Positions 7,873 through 15,800 of a stretch of DNA of 28,357 bases are shown here, piece after piece; positions within the stretch are counted from its first letter, which is position 1, and the number at the start of each line of letters is the position of its first letter. Made by a program: the position numbers and the translations under genes. Origin of the DNA: Suilimivivens sp964507235 (GTDB lineage: Bacteria; Bacillota; Clostridia; Lachnospirales; Lachnospiraceae). The notes under the pieces are model-generated. The model saw only the letters and a program-made list of their open reading frames with translations. It was not told the DNA's origin and ran no database searches. The DNA lies in NCBI GenBank assembly GCA_964507235.1, contig CAZDPE010000022.1, positions 1 through 28,357 on the forward strand, given 5' to 3'.

Positions 7873-8757
7873 ATTCTGCCATATTACAGAGGAATCCATA
7901 TGGTCAAGATCAAAGCAGCCTGTTCTTGCCATGACCCCTTTCAGCTCATTGTTCATTTTAAGGATGGTATCCCTTACTCCTTCCGCTCCGTTTTCTTTTA
8001 GGGGTTCCATAATCACCCGTCCCGCGCTGACGGCCGTTGCTCCCAAAGCCAGTGCCTTAAAGACATCCATACCGCTCGAAATTCCGCAATCCACAAAAAC
8101 AGGAATTTCCCCTCCGATTACCTTAAGAATGGACGGAAGCACCTTAAGCGGCGGCACTGCATAATCCATGATACCGTGATGATGAGATACCACTATACCC
8201 TTTACCCCCGCCTTCAGACACTTATAAGCATCTTTTTCGCTCAATACCCCCTTGATGATAAAGGGGATTCCGGCAGCGCTTACAAATTCCTTTATCTCTT
8301 CTGCGGACTTGGGCCTCATTTCATATCCCAATACCGTATCATAATCCCCGAAACCGTTAAAAGCATGATCCACATCAATTCCTACTGCCAGCACGCCGCA
8401 TTTCTTCGCATGCTCTATTCTGTCAAAAATCATTTTATTATCAGCATAGGGCTTAATAATCTTGATGGTTCTGGCTCCTGTAGCGGCAATTTCTTCCAGT
8501 TCCTCCATTTCACCCATGCCCGCCCAGTTTACGGCATTTGCCATTTTAGCCCCCTTAGCCATCTCCACCATGCCTTTTTCATGCAGATTATTCAAATGGG
8601 ATAATGCCGCCATCATTATCGGCGTATCAAAGCTTTCCCCATACAACGAGAAAGAAGTATCCGGCCGTTTACCGTCAATATGCCGCATTTCCACCAGCAG
8701 AGAGTCAAAATACTCCCTGGTAATTCTATCCGAGCTGCCCTTTAATTCCTGTCCCAT
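7867..8757 (-). CDS. FMN-dependent alpha-hydroxy-acid dehydrogenase family protein
   Basis: A 296-residue TIM-barrel enzyme of the LldD/glycolate-oxidase/lactate-oxidase family, shorter than the ~350-380 residue members. Visible family features are the FxTPIMMAALSH segment after the N-terminal helices, IIKGVL (Lys that contacts FMN N1, about residue 170), SHHHG (place of the catalytic His in SNHGGR, about 194), FVDCGISSGMD (phosphate-binding region) and ALGATAVSAGR (FMN phosphate loop). The SHHHG in place of SNHGG marks a distinct subgroup with unknown substrate. The start ATG at 8757 is preceded by AAAGGAG at 9 nt; another ATG 5 nt upstream is out of frame. It is convergent with the AraC gene and is separated by 88 nt from the type VII operon end, so it is probably a single-gene unit. 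Confidence 0.88.
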   Translation of the reverse strand: MGQELKGSSDRITREYFDSLLVEMRHIDGKRPDTSFSLYGESFDTPIMMAALSHLNNLHEKGMVEMAKGAKMANAVNWAGMGEMEELEEIAATGARTIKIIKPYADNKMIFDRIEHAKKCGVLAVGIDVDHAFNGFGDYDTVLGYEMRPKSAEEIKEFVSAAGIPFIIKGVLSEKDAYKCLKAGVKGIVVSHHHGIMDYAVPPLKVLPSILKVIGGEIPVFVDCGISSGMDVFKALALGATAVSAGRVIMEPLKENGAEGVRDTILKMNNELKGVMARTGCFDLDHMDSSVIWQNL

Positions 8758-8845
8758 ACCATTTCTCTCCTTTGAAGTGAATTTATAGATACATGAATTT
8801 TATCATACTGATAACGGCTTGAAAACCCCCTTCTATTCCAGATTC

Positions 8846-10234
8846 CTATCTTAACAGTATTTCGTCCGCCGTCTGTGCGTCGCAATCCGCATAAGTTCTC
8901 ACAATTTTATCAAGCATTTCCGACAGCTCCTTCAGGGTTTCCGCCTCTCTTCCAAGACTGTCTGTTTCCGCTTTCAGCCGGCGGCACAGGTTCCAGCTGC
9001 TTTTCATGAAAAGCGGCATTCTGTCAAACACTTCCTGCGCCTTTTCCTTATACTGATTTACCTTATCTGCCATCTGCAGCAGTATCTGCGTCTGCCTTGC
9101 AAGGGTTGAATAATCCGCCATAAGCATGATTTGTCCGTTCATGTCCTGAGAGAATGACTTTTTCAAAAATGCATCAAATAGCATTTCCTGACCTTTGCCG
9201 TCAAAAAACAGACTTTCTGTTATCAGGGGAATCCCTGTGCCGATAAAATTGCCGATATCAAAGAGTGTAAGCTTTTCACCGTTCAAACCCGTTTTTCTGG
9301 TTCCTGCAAGTTCCATCAGCTGCATAATCACTGATGCACAGCCATCTCTTTTTTCCGGTTCTGTCTGCATTAAAAAGTCTGAAAGCTTCCCTGCGTAGCT
9401 TCCGAGGCTCCCCTGCTCCATAACATAATCATTCTTTTTCCCATGAAAGACCGTACTGATTTCTCCGGTAGCGGCATCCTTTTCCAAAGAGGAAAACATA
9501 TACTTAATATCATGATACCCTGCAAAATTTCCCACCTTCACCGGGGTTTTCACATAGTGAACCTGCTCGTGGGGAACTATGGAATTGCCAAGCACATTCA
9601 CATAATCATTTTCTCCGTAAATTCCCGTTATTTTTTGCGTTCTTTTTTCAAAGCCTTCGCTTCCCCAAGTTTCCTTCCAGCCGGAAATTGCTTGCTCCGA
9701 AAAACCTTGGCCGTCAATATTATAACAGGCATCCAAAAGGTCATCATACTTTGTGGACATAACTACATACTGTGCCTTATTTCCTCCCTTGGAATGCCCT
9801 GTCACAATGAGCCTTTGTTCCTCCGTAACCTGCTGCCGTTCCACCACAGTTTCAAAATAAGCAAGGGCTCTTTCCTGCTGAATGGTACTTTTCTGTGTCA
9901 TTCCAAGCCCATTGTCCGGCCATTCTCCATCTCCTGTTCCCCTGTAGACAACATAAATACTGCTGCCGCCCACATCAGAAAAAGTGCAGGCCGCCGTTCC
10001 TTCATCCCATCCCATCAGATAACTTTGATTATCAATAATCAATTCTCCGATTTCCGGGTTTTCCGCCGCCTGCAAAAGTACAGTATACTCCCCGAAGTGC
10101 AGACCTCCCTCCTGACAGTCCGGTCTGTAGGAAAGATCATCCAATATCTCATTCAGGGTCATTCCATCATCCGCCTCCCTGTAATCAATATACATAAAGG
10201 TATTAAGTATCATGCTGATTTCTTCCCCCGTCAT
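8846..10234 (-). CDS. DUF2974 / Mbeg1-like serine hydrolase, candidate type VII effector
   Basis: A 462-residue protein whose N-terminal ~260 residues form an alpha/beta-hydrolase of the lipase-3-like DUF2974 family: the nucleophile elbow is GHSKGG with S148, preceded by YVVYRGTGD (about 94-102, oxyanion region), with GEND (D210) and YHDIKYMF (H241) as likely Asp and His of the triad. The C-terminal ~160 residues lack hydrolase motifs and look helical (LARQTQILLQMADKVNQYKE and RLKAETDSLGREAETLKELS), resembling the heptad-rich hairpins of LXG/WXG proteins. No signal peptide is seen. It is the last gene of the essC-WXG operon, 7 nt after the membrane-anchored protein. An N-terminal lipase plus C-terminal helical targeting domain is the order known for the S. 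aureus type VII lipase toxin TslA; equivalence here is inferred. It could instead be a cytoplasmic hydrolase. Confidence 0.85.
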   Translation of the reverse strand: MTGEEISMILNTFMYIDYREADDGMTLNEILDDLSYRPDCQEGGLHFGEYTVLLQAAENPEIGELIIDNQSYLMGWDEGTAACTFSDVGGSSIYVVYRGTGDGEWPDNGLGMTQKSTIQQERALAYFETVVERQQVTEEQRLIVTGHSKGGNKAQYVVMSTKYDDLLDACYNIDGQGFSEQAISGWKETWGSEGFEKRTQKITGIYGENDYVNVLGNSIVPHEQVHYVKTPVKVGNFAGYHDIKYMFSSLEKDAATGEISTVFHGKKNDYVMEQGSLGSYAGKLSDFLMQTEPEKRDGCASVIMQLMELAGTRKTGLNGEKLTLFDIGNFIGTGIPLITESLFFDGKGQEMLFDAFLKKSFSQDMNGQIMLMADYSTLARQTQILLQMADKVNQYKEKAQEVFDRMPLFMKSSWNLCRRLKAETDSLGREAETLKELSEMLDKIVRTYADCDAQTADEILLR

Positions 10235-10241
10235 AAGCTTT

Positions 10242-10988
10242 TCACCTTCCTTCCGTCCAGTTTTCCCTCATCCATCTTGCGTACCTGAAATTTCCTTTTT
10301 CGTCCATGGAAAATACAAATTCCGCCAGAGCTTCATAACCGGTATAATCACTGCCTGCAAAATTACCGGCGTTTATCATCTCAAAACTTTCCTCCGTTTT
10401 CGGCAGACTTACGGTCCCTCTTATCTTATAATGCCGCGCCCCATTCAAAGCCCTGAATTTTTGAATTTTTTTCTCCCATTCTTCCCTGCTCCCCGCTGCC
10501 CTGGCAGGATAAATATAAAACTGCGGCATTGCATAGACATTTCCCAGAAATTCATCTGACTTCATATCCGGCTTAAACCATGCCGGAAATACAAAACCGG
10601 GAATTTTATAATAAACCTTACATTCTCCGAAGCACTCCTTAGCCAGACTTCCGATTTTTACTTCCAATTCCTCCTTTAAAAGATAAGCAAGATAATTGTC
10701 CTCAAAATATTTTCTGCCCTGCCTTTCAGAAAACCTTACCAGCGCCTTCCTTTCCGGATGCTTCCGGCTTGCCGCCAGTATCATGGTATATTCTTTTCCT
10801 GCCTGTCCTGTATAGCTTTCCACATAATCGAAATCCTCACCATATTTATTCCGCATATAGGCAAGCATTTTCCCTTTCTCATTGTCCTTTCTCATACTGT
10901 ACCCCATAATTTCCGTAAAAAGCATACTTGAAACTGCTGCTGTCAGCAGCAGCCTCAAGATTAGCCTCCGTTTCCTTTTCAATATCAT
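10242..10988 (-). CDS. Membrane-anchored protein of unknown function (possible immunity/partner)
   Basis: A 248-residue protein starting with basic residues (MILKRKRRLI) and one hydrophobic helix (about 10-27, RLLLTAAVSSMLFTEIMG), then a hydrophilic domain rich in Tyr, Lys and Glu. The order predicts an N-in membrane anchor or uncleaved signal with the rest outside; there is no lipobox Cys. I recognise no family. Its ATG overlaps the stop of the last WXG gene (ATGA, 4 nt) and it ends 7 nt before the hydrolase gene, so it is tightly co-expressed with both. A surface-exposed protein placed just before a secreted hydrolase would suit an immunity protein or an accessory secretion subunit; this is inference from position and topology only. 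Confidence 0.8.
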   Translation of the reverse strand: MILKRKRRLILRLLLTAAVSSMLFTEIMGYSMRKDNEKGKMLAYMRNKYGEDFDYVESYTGQAGKEYTMILAASRKHPERKALVRFSERQGRKYFEDNYLAYLLKEELEVKIGSLAKECFGECKVYYKIPGFVFPAWFKPDMKSDEFLGNVYAMPQFYIYPARAAGSREEWEKKIQKFRALNGARHYKIRGTVSLPKTEESFEMINAGNFAGSDYTGYEALAEFVFSMDEKGNFRYARWMRENWTEGR

Positions 10989-11299
10989 GATATAATATTG
11001 ATATTCAGACTTCCGCCCTGATCCGTATTCCCTTTTTCAGCACTCTGATAATGTCTTGCCATATCCTGCAAATCCTGCACATGCTCCCGTACCATGCGAT
11101 AAAGCTTTTCCATATCCGGTGAAAGGGAATCAAACCGGCTTCCATAGGCGCTGGCTGCCTCTCCCTGCCAATACCCGTTCATCTTTTTTACCAGAGAAAG
11201 CATTTCTCCTGTAAGGTTCTTCATCTGACTTCCCAATGCGGAAAATTCTCCTGATGTCTGCAGCAGTTTTTCCGGCGTTACCTTTAACATTCCTTCCAT
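10985..11299 (-). CDS. WXG100-family protein (YWQG)
   Basis: A 104-residue ESAT-6-like protein: two amphipathic helices flank the turn YWQGEAASAY near residue 43-52, where Trp-x-Gly is intact. The second helix ends near HYQSAEKGN; the usual YxxxD/E export signal position is filled by a Tyr/Glu pair in ARHYQSAE (Y followed by E three residues on). It starts with a strong AGGAGG site. It is the last of five WXG-type genes, and its stop overlaps the start of the membrane protein gene. It would form a helical-hairpin dimer, either as a secreted substrate or as an export partner for the hydrolase. Confidence 0.9.
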   Translation of the reverse strand: MEGMLKVTPEKLLQTSGEFSALGSQMKNLTGEMLSLVKKMNGYWQGEAASAYGSRFDSLSPDMEKLYRMVREHVQDLQDMARHYQSAEKGNTDQGGSLNINIIS

Positions 11300-11310
11300 T
11301 TTCTTCCCTC

Positions 11311-11610
11311 CTAATAGCTTCTGCTTAATGCTATCTGCGCATTTCTTGCTTCTGCCTGCTCATATCGCTGCGCAATTTCAAGCAGTGCCTGTATGTATTG
11401 ATTAATCAGCCTGTAAAAGGCATCCATTTGCTGGCTGTCCTTTATAAAAGCATTGTGAAAGGCATCCTTGGCCTGTCCCTCCCACATCTGGCACAGGGAC
11501 TGCTCCTTTCCCTGCAGTTCCTGGGATTTGCTTTTAAACTGACTGTTTAAATTCTGCAATTCCCCTGCAGCGTTTCGTAATTTTACTGATGTTACCTGAA
11601 TCATTGCCAT
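11311..11610 (-). CDS. WXG100-family protein (MWEG)
   Basis: Starts at the ATG 11608-11610 (MAMIQVTSVKLRNAA), chosen because AAGGAGG lies 8 nt before it; the longer frame back to 11670 would add 20 polar residues and has no such site. The product is 99 residues, the usual size, with MWEGQAKDAFHNAF at the helix turn (Trp-x-Gly intact near residue 44) and a C-terminal AQRYEQAEARN segment carrying a Tyr-x-x-x-Glu/Ala-Glu type signal. It is 11 nt upstream of the YWQG gene. Like its neighbours it should form an antiparallel helical hairpin and work with EssC. Confidence 0.9.
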   Translation of the reverse strand: MAMIQVTSVKLRNAAGELQNLNSQFKSKSQELQGKEQSLCQMWEGQAKDAFHNAFIKDSQQMDAFYRLINQYIQALLEIAQRYEQAEARNAQIALSRSY

Positions 11611-11630
11611 TTCTTTTTCCTCCTTGTTAT

Positions 11631-11942
11631 TTATTGATAGCTTCTTGTTTTTGCTGTCAGAGTATTCCACATCTCCAGATTATAAATCTGCTCCGCTTTC
11701 TTTTTGAGCGTAAGAGCAATATCATTTAAATTTCCGGCCGTTTCCATAATCTGTTCCATCAGCTTCACCTCCTTTCCAGCAAAAATATCAGCATTATCAC
11801 TTATCCACGCAGCTTTTGTATCCGATACTGTTTTCATTCCCACCGTATCTGTCAGCTGCTGCAATGCTGCAGATATCTGTGCCAAAGCCTCGCTTAAACT
11901 GTTCATCTGCTCAAAATGAATCTCAATTTCCGATGAAGACAT
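11631..11942 (-). CDS. WXG100-like protein with W-x-S turn
   Basis: A 103-residue helical protein whose turn reads AAWISDNADIFAGKE (about 43-58), with Trp-Ile-Ser in place of Trp-x-Gly, a variant met in WXG-like ESAT-6 relatives with WxSDNAxxF. The N-terminal helix (EIEIHFEQMNSLSEALAQIS) and the C-terminal helix (AGNLNDIALTLKKKAEQIY) fit the hairpin fold. No clear Tyr-x-x-x-Asp/Glu signal is seen at the end. The gene overlaps the end of the preceding FQG gene by 20 nt, so translation is coupled. It may be a non-secreted or heterodimer partner; I infer this only from the altered motif. Confidence 0.8.
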   Translation of the reverse strand: MSSSEIEIHFEQMNSLSEALAQISAALQQLTDTVGMKTVSDTKAAWISDNADIFAGKEVKLMEQIMETAGNLNDIALTLKKKAEQIYNLEMWNTLTAKTRSYQ

Positions 11943-12225
11943 CTCTGTTTTTCCTTTCCGCCGTATCGTATTCTTTCGCTATTTCCTGCAATTTCATAGG
12001 GTATTGCTTTATATTTTCAAGAAGAAATTCTCCTCTGTCTTTTTTCCTTTTTATGGATTTCCTCATTCTTTCTCCTGCTTTACCCTGAAAGCAGTTTTTT
12101 GTACTTTCCGATATTTCAGCTATTTTCTCATAGGCGCTTTCTGCTTTCCGTATCATCGCCTCCAGCTCTTTTGCTTTTTCTGAAAGCTCCTCCGGTGTAA
12201 CCAGTATTTCTCCGTATCCCTCCAT
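11923..12225 (-). CDS. WXG100-like protein with F-Q-G turn
   Basis: A 100-residue protein of charged helices with the turn NCFQGKAGERMR near residue 45-54: Phe replaces the Trp of the WXG motif while Gly and the flanking pattern are kept. The C-terminal segment IAKEYDTAERKN has Tyr-Asp and Tyr-x-x-x-Glu, resembling the family export signal. Basic residues are plentiful in the second helix (KSIKRKKDRGE). The gene lies 15 nt after the MWKG gene and overlaps the next by 20 nt. It is probably a diverged WXG100 member that pairs with one of the neighbours. Confidence 0.82.
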   Translation of the reverse strand: MEGYGEILVTPEELSEKAKELEAMIRKAESAYEKIAEISESTKNCFQGKAGERMRKSIKRKKDRGEFLLENIKQYPMKLQEIAKEYDTAERKNRDVFIGN

Positions 12226-12240
12226 AAAATTCCATTCTCC

Positions 12241-12537
12241 TTAATTCAAAATCCCCCGGATTTTTGCCTCACAGTTTTCAAAGGCTGCTTCTGTCCCACT
12301 AAACATACCTGCCAGCTTTCCCATTTCTTCAGCACATTGATAATTTTCCGCAAGCTCCTTTCTGAAAGCTGAACGGAATGCCTCTGCTGCCTCTCCCTTC
12401 CACATAGCGGACAGGTGCACTGCTTCTTCCTTCAACCCGATAAAGGCATCAAAAATCTCAGTCAGACTTCCCTGTAATTGACTCTGCTTTTCCTTTAATT
12501 CAGATGCTCTAAACTTTAAATTCCATTCTGTACCCAT
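12241..12537 (-). CDS. WXG100-family protein (MWKG)
   Basis: A 98-residue classical WXG100 protein, first of the five: N-terminal helix FRASELKEKQSQLQGSL, turn AMWKGEAAEAFRSAF (Trp-x-Gly intact, near residue 45-47), and a second helix ending EAAFENCEAKIRGILN without an obvious Tyr-x-x-x-Asp/Glu tail signal. A GGAGGAG site lies just upstream of its ATG. It follows the EsaB/YukD gene by 25 nt. By position it is the best counterpart of EsxA in this operon, but the sequence alone does not prove which of the five is the general substrate. Confidence 0.9.
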   Translation of the reverse strand: MGTEWNLKFRASELKEKQSQLQGSLTEIFDAFIGLKEEAVHLSAMWKGEAAEAFRSAFRKELAENYQCAEEMGKLAGMFSGTEAAFENCEAKIRGILN

Positions 12538-12562
12538 TTTTCTCCTCCTCTTTTTTATTCCT

Positions 12563-12808
12563 TCAAAAAAGGATTAATCGCTCTCCGCTTTTTACTCCCT
12601 GATTTTTCAGCGATAAACTATCATCCAATATTCCTCCGTGACCCAGGGAATACAAATACAGTTTTTCATTACAACTCCATTTCATCCCCTCCCGTCCGGC
12701 TGCCAGGGCAGCTATTTGAGGAATCAAATCTCCTGCAGGCACACTCTCATCCAATTCAAAATCATAAATTTCACTAACTGCCGGAACCTGTATATCAACT
12801 AAAATCAT
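12563..12808 (-). CDS. esaB: EsaB/YukD ubiquitin-like type VII secretion protein
   Basis: An 81-residue protein with a beta-grasp (ubiquitin-like) pattern: ILVDIQVP first strand, YDFELDESVPAGDLIPQIAA strand and helix, KLYLYSLGHGGILDDSLSLK and GVKSGERLILF at the end. This fits EsaB/YukD, a small cytoplasmic component of Firmicutes type VII systems with a role in regulating or assembling the machine. Its start overlaps the end of essC by 14 nt, and the WXG genes follow, which is the expected company. The size agrees with the family (about 80 residues). Confidence 0.88.
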   Translation of the reverse strand: MILVDIQVPAVSEIYDFELDESVPAGDLIPQIAALAAGREGMKWSCNEKLYLYSLGHGGILDDSLSLKNQGVKSGERLILF

Positions 12809-15800
12809 CCTCTGTTTTCCTTTCTCCAGCCTCGCTCCCGTAAAAAGGAAGACGTATTCTTTCTGTCCTGCTGCCAGTCCCCAGCTTCAGATATCCTGCT
12901 CCCGGCTTCTCCCACTGGTTCATCTGCTGATAACCCAAATCATCAAAGGAAAGCATTCTCTGATTACCGGGATTTCCTCCTAAATGAATCCCATATTGAC
13001 CGCTTATCATCATTTCAAACACAGGCGTCCCCAATGCCTCCATTTCCCGTCCCGGCATCTGCAGGGCAATTACAGGAAACAGTTTTTCTTCTTCTATCAG
13101 CTCTGCCATACTTTCTTTTATCTCCGGAAACTGTTCCTTATTACTGCATAACATTTGTGAAAAATCCGTAAGTTCGCAGATACAAAGACAGCTTTTCTCC
13201 CTGCAGCTGCTGTTTTCCCGGCAGCTGCCTTTTTTTTCAAATTGCCGGTACCACTTTATAAATTCCTTCTCATCCGAAATAATCTGCAGCATATTCCCTA
13301 TGCCTTCCCTGTCTGCTATTCTTTTTATCTTTTTGGAAATAATATACCTTCTGTCAAAAAGTACTGTCCTTATTTGCTGATGCCACATTCCGTATATCAG
13401 ACAAAGCAGCAGATTTCTTTTTCCTGACTGCGGTCCTCCCGATATCAGAAAGGAAAATCCTTTTTTTACGGAAAGAGTTTTTATATAACCGCTTTTTTCT
13501 TCATATCCAAGTGGTATCTGTCCATAGGAAAATCCTTCCGTAATTTTCCCCCTGCCGTAAAAGCTGTTAAACATAGAAATATATAAGGGATTTTCCGGTA
13601 TCCTCGGAAATTTTTTCAGTTCCATCCCTGCATAAGCATCTGTCAGGCTTTTGCACAGCTTCTCCACCCTGCTTATCCGCAGATAATCATCCGTTTCCCC
13701 TTCCGGCAGGGGCACCTGAAATTCAAGAATTCTTTCCTCTACCCTGCAAAGCCCTCTTCCCTTTACATTTTCTTCAGGCCATAATGGCAGCCGGTATCTG
13801 CGCAGAATATCTCCATACTGAAATCTGTCGCTCATCTCCAGTGAAAAAACCGTCTTAATCTTTTCATACAGCCTGCCCGGGATTTCTCCTGTTCCCACAT
13901 TTAATGCGGTAATAATTAAATAAATTCCATAATTAATCCCTTCTCCTGCCAGTCTTTCCACTAAAGGCTGATAGGAATCCTCTGTCATCTGCCGAAAATT
14001 GCCGTAATTATCAATAACAAGAAACAAAAAAGACATATTATCTTCTGCATGCCTTCTATATTGCAGAAAATTAATTCCCTTAAGCGCATTCTTTCTTTTT
14101 TCCAAAAGGCGTTCTGCATGGTAGAAAAAGCATTCCGCATCCTCTTTCCTTTTCATGTTTCCAAGGCAATGGGGCATCTTTTCATAGCAATTCACTCCTG
14201 CATTATCAGAAGCCGAAAGCAGGAACTGTACCTGCTTTGGAGTATATTCTGTACAAAGCTGCCAAAGTATTGTCTGAAGGAACGCGCTTTTTCCTGAGGC
14301 AGGAGCACCGCAAAGCGACAGGTGCCCTTCTGTTTCCGGGTGATAAAATATCGGATATTGCTCCTGTTTTTCAGGGTCGTCACATAATCCGAGGCAAATG
14401 GAAATATAGTCTTTTGCATCATCAAACTGCCTGCCCTTCACTTCCTCTAAAGAAAGCTTTTCAGGAAGCTCGGGCATCCACAGCTTTTTGGCTCTTTTGC
14501 TTTCGCTTTGCTCAGCTGTCCGGCATATATAATCCGTGACCGCCTGAAGCTGTGTGGGACATTTTGTTTCCTTTTTTCTGTCCAATATGCTCCTTTTTCC
14601 TGTTCTTTCCACCATACGAACAGCTTCTTTGGTTTGATTCAGGCCTTCATAAGCTTCCCCACTGTAGCCTGACTGAAAAAGCTCATATAATTCATTATTT
14701 CCTACCTGCAGGTAGCATTGTCCTGCACCTGTCAGATAAGCAGCCTCCGGTCTATGCAGCATATCCATACTGTCCTGCTTATCAGCCACCCGAAGGCACA
14801 AACGGAATCTGGTATTGCTCCAGATTTTATCATCTATGGTGCCTGCCGGCTTCTGGGTCGCCAGTATCAGATGAACGCCTAAGCTTCTTCCGACCTGCGC
14901 TACACTGATAATTTCCTGCATAAATTCCGGTTCCTCCTTTTTCAGTTCCGCAAACTCGTCCACTACCAAAATCAGATGAGGCACCGCCTCTTTTACTTTT
15001 CCTTCCCGGTACAGCCCTGCATAGTTCTCCACATGATTGACGCCAAAACAACTGAATATTTCCTGCCTTCTTCTGTTTTCACTTTTAATGGAGGCAAGAG
15101 CCCGCTTAATCTGTCTGCCCGACAAATTGGATACAACGCCTGCACAATGAGGAAGCGCGCATAATACATTTCCCATACCTCCGCCTTTATAATCTATAAT
15201 AAAAAAATTAAGCTCCTCAGGGCTGAAGGAAACGGCAAGCGACAGAAGATAAGTCTGAAGCAATTCACTTTTCCCTGAACCGGTAGTTCCTGCTACAAGT
15301 CCGTGAGGTCCATGAAATTTCTCATGCACATCCAAATAAATGATTCTGTTTCCGCTGCCCATTCCCAGCGGTACTCTGATTCTGTCTGCCGTCCGGTTTT
15401 TCTTCCACCTCCCATAACAGTTAAGCTCTTCCGCCTCCCTGCAGGAATATAAATCAAGAAAAGATACTTTTTCTTTTTGTTCCTCTTCAGCCCCGTCGTT
15501 CCTAATCTTTAAATCCGCCATTTTGCGCATATATCTTTCTGCCTGCTCTACGCTGCAGGTTTCCAGTAAAATCTCCTTCTTAACAATCCCTTCCTTTTCA
15601 TAACAGACAATTTCTTCTTTTTCTCTGTCTTTAATAATGAAATACTGACAGTTTCCCGGAATTTCTTCTCTGTCCTTATGTAAAAACAGCGCACAAGCAC
15701 CATTCCCGGCATCCTCCTCTGTCAGCATCCGGTAAAGCCCCTCTCCTTTAATTAACTCCTGATTTGCCACTGCAAGTACATAAATCTCCTGCCCGTTTCC

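Noticed and set aside
9443..10288. Long plus-strand open frame opposite the hydrolase gene (281 codons)
   Set aside because: It is antisense to a well-supported DUF2974 gene, has no ribosome site and shows no domain pattern; it is a shadow frame.
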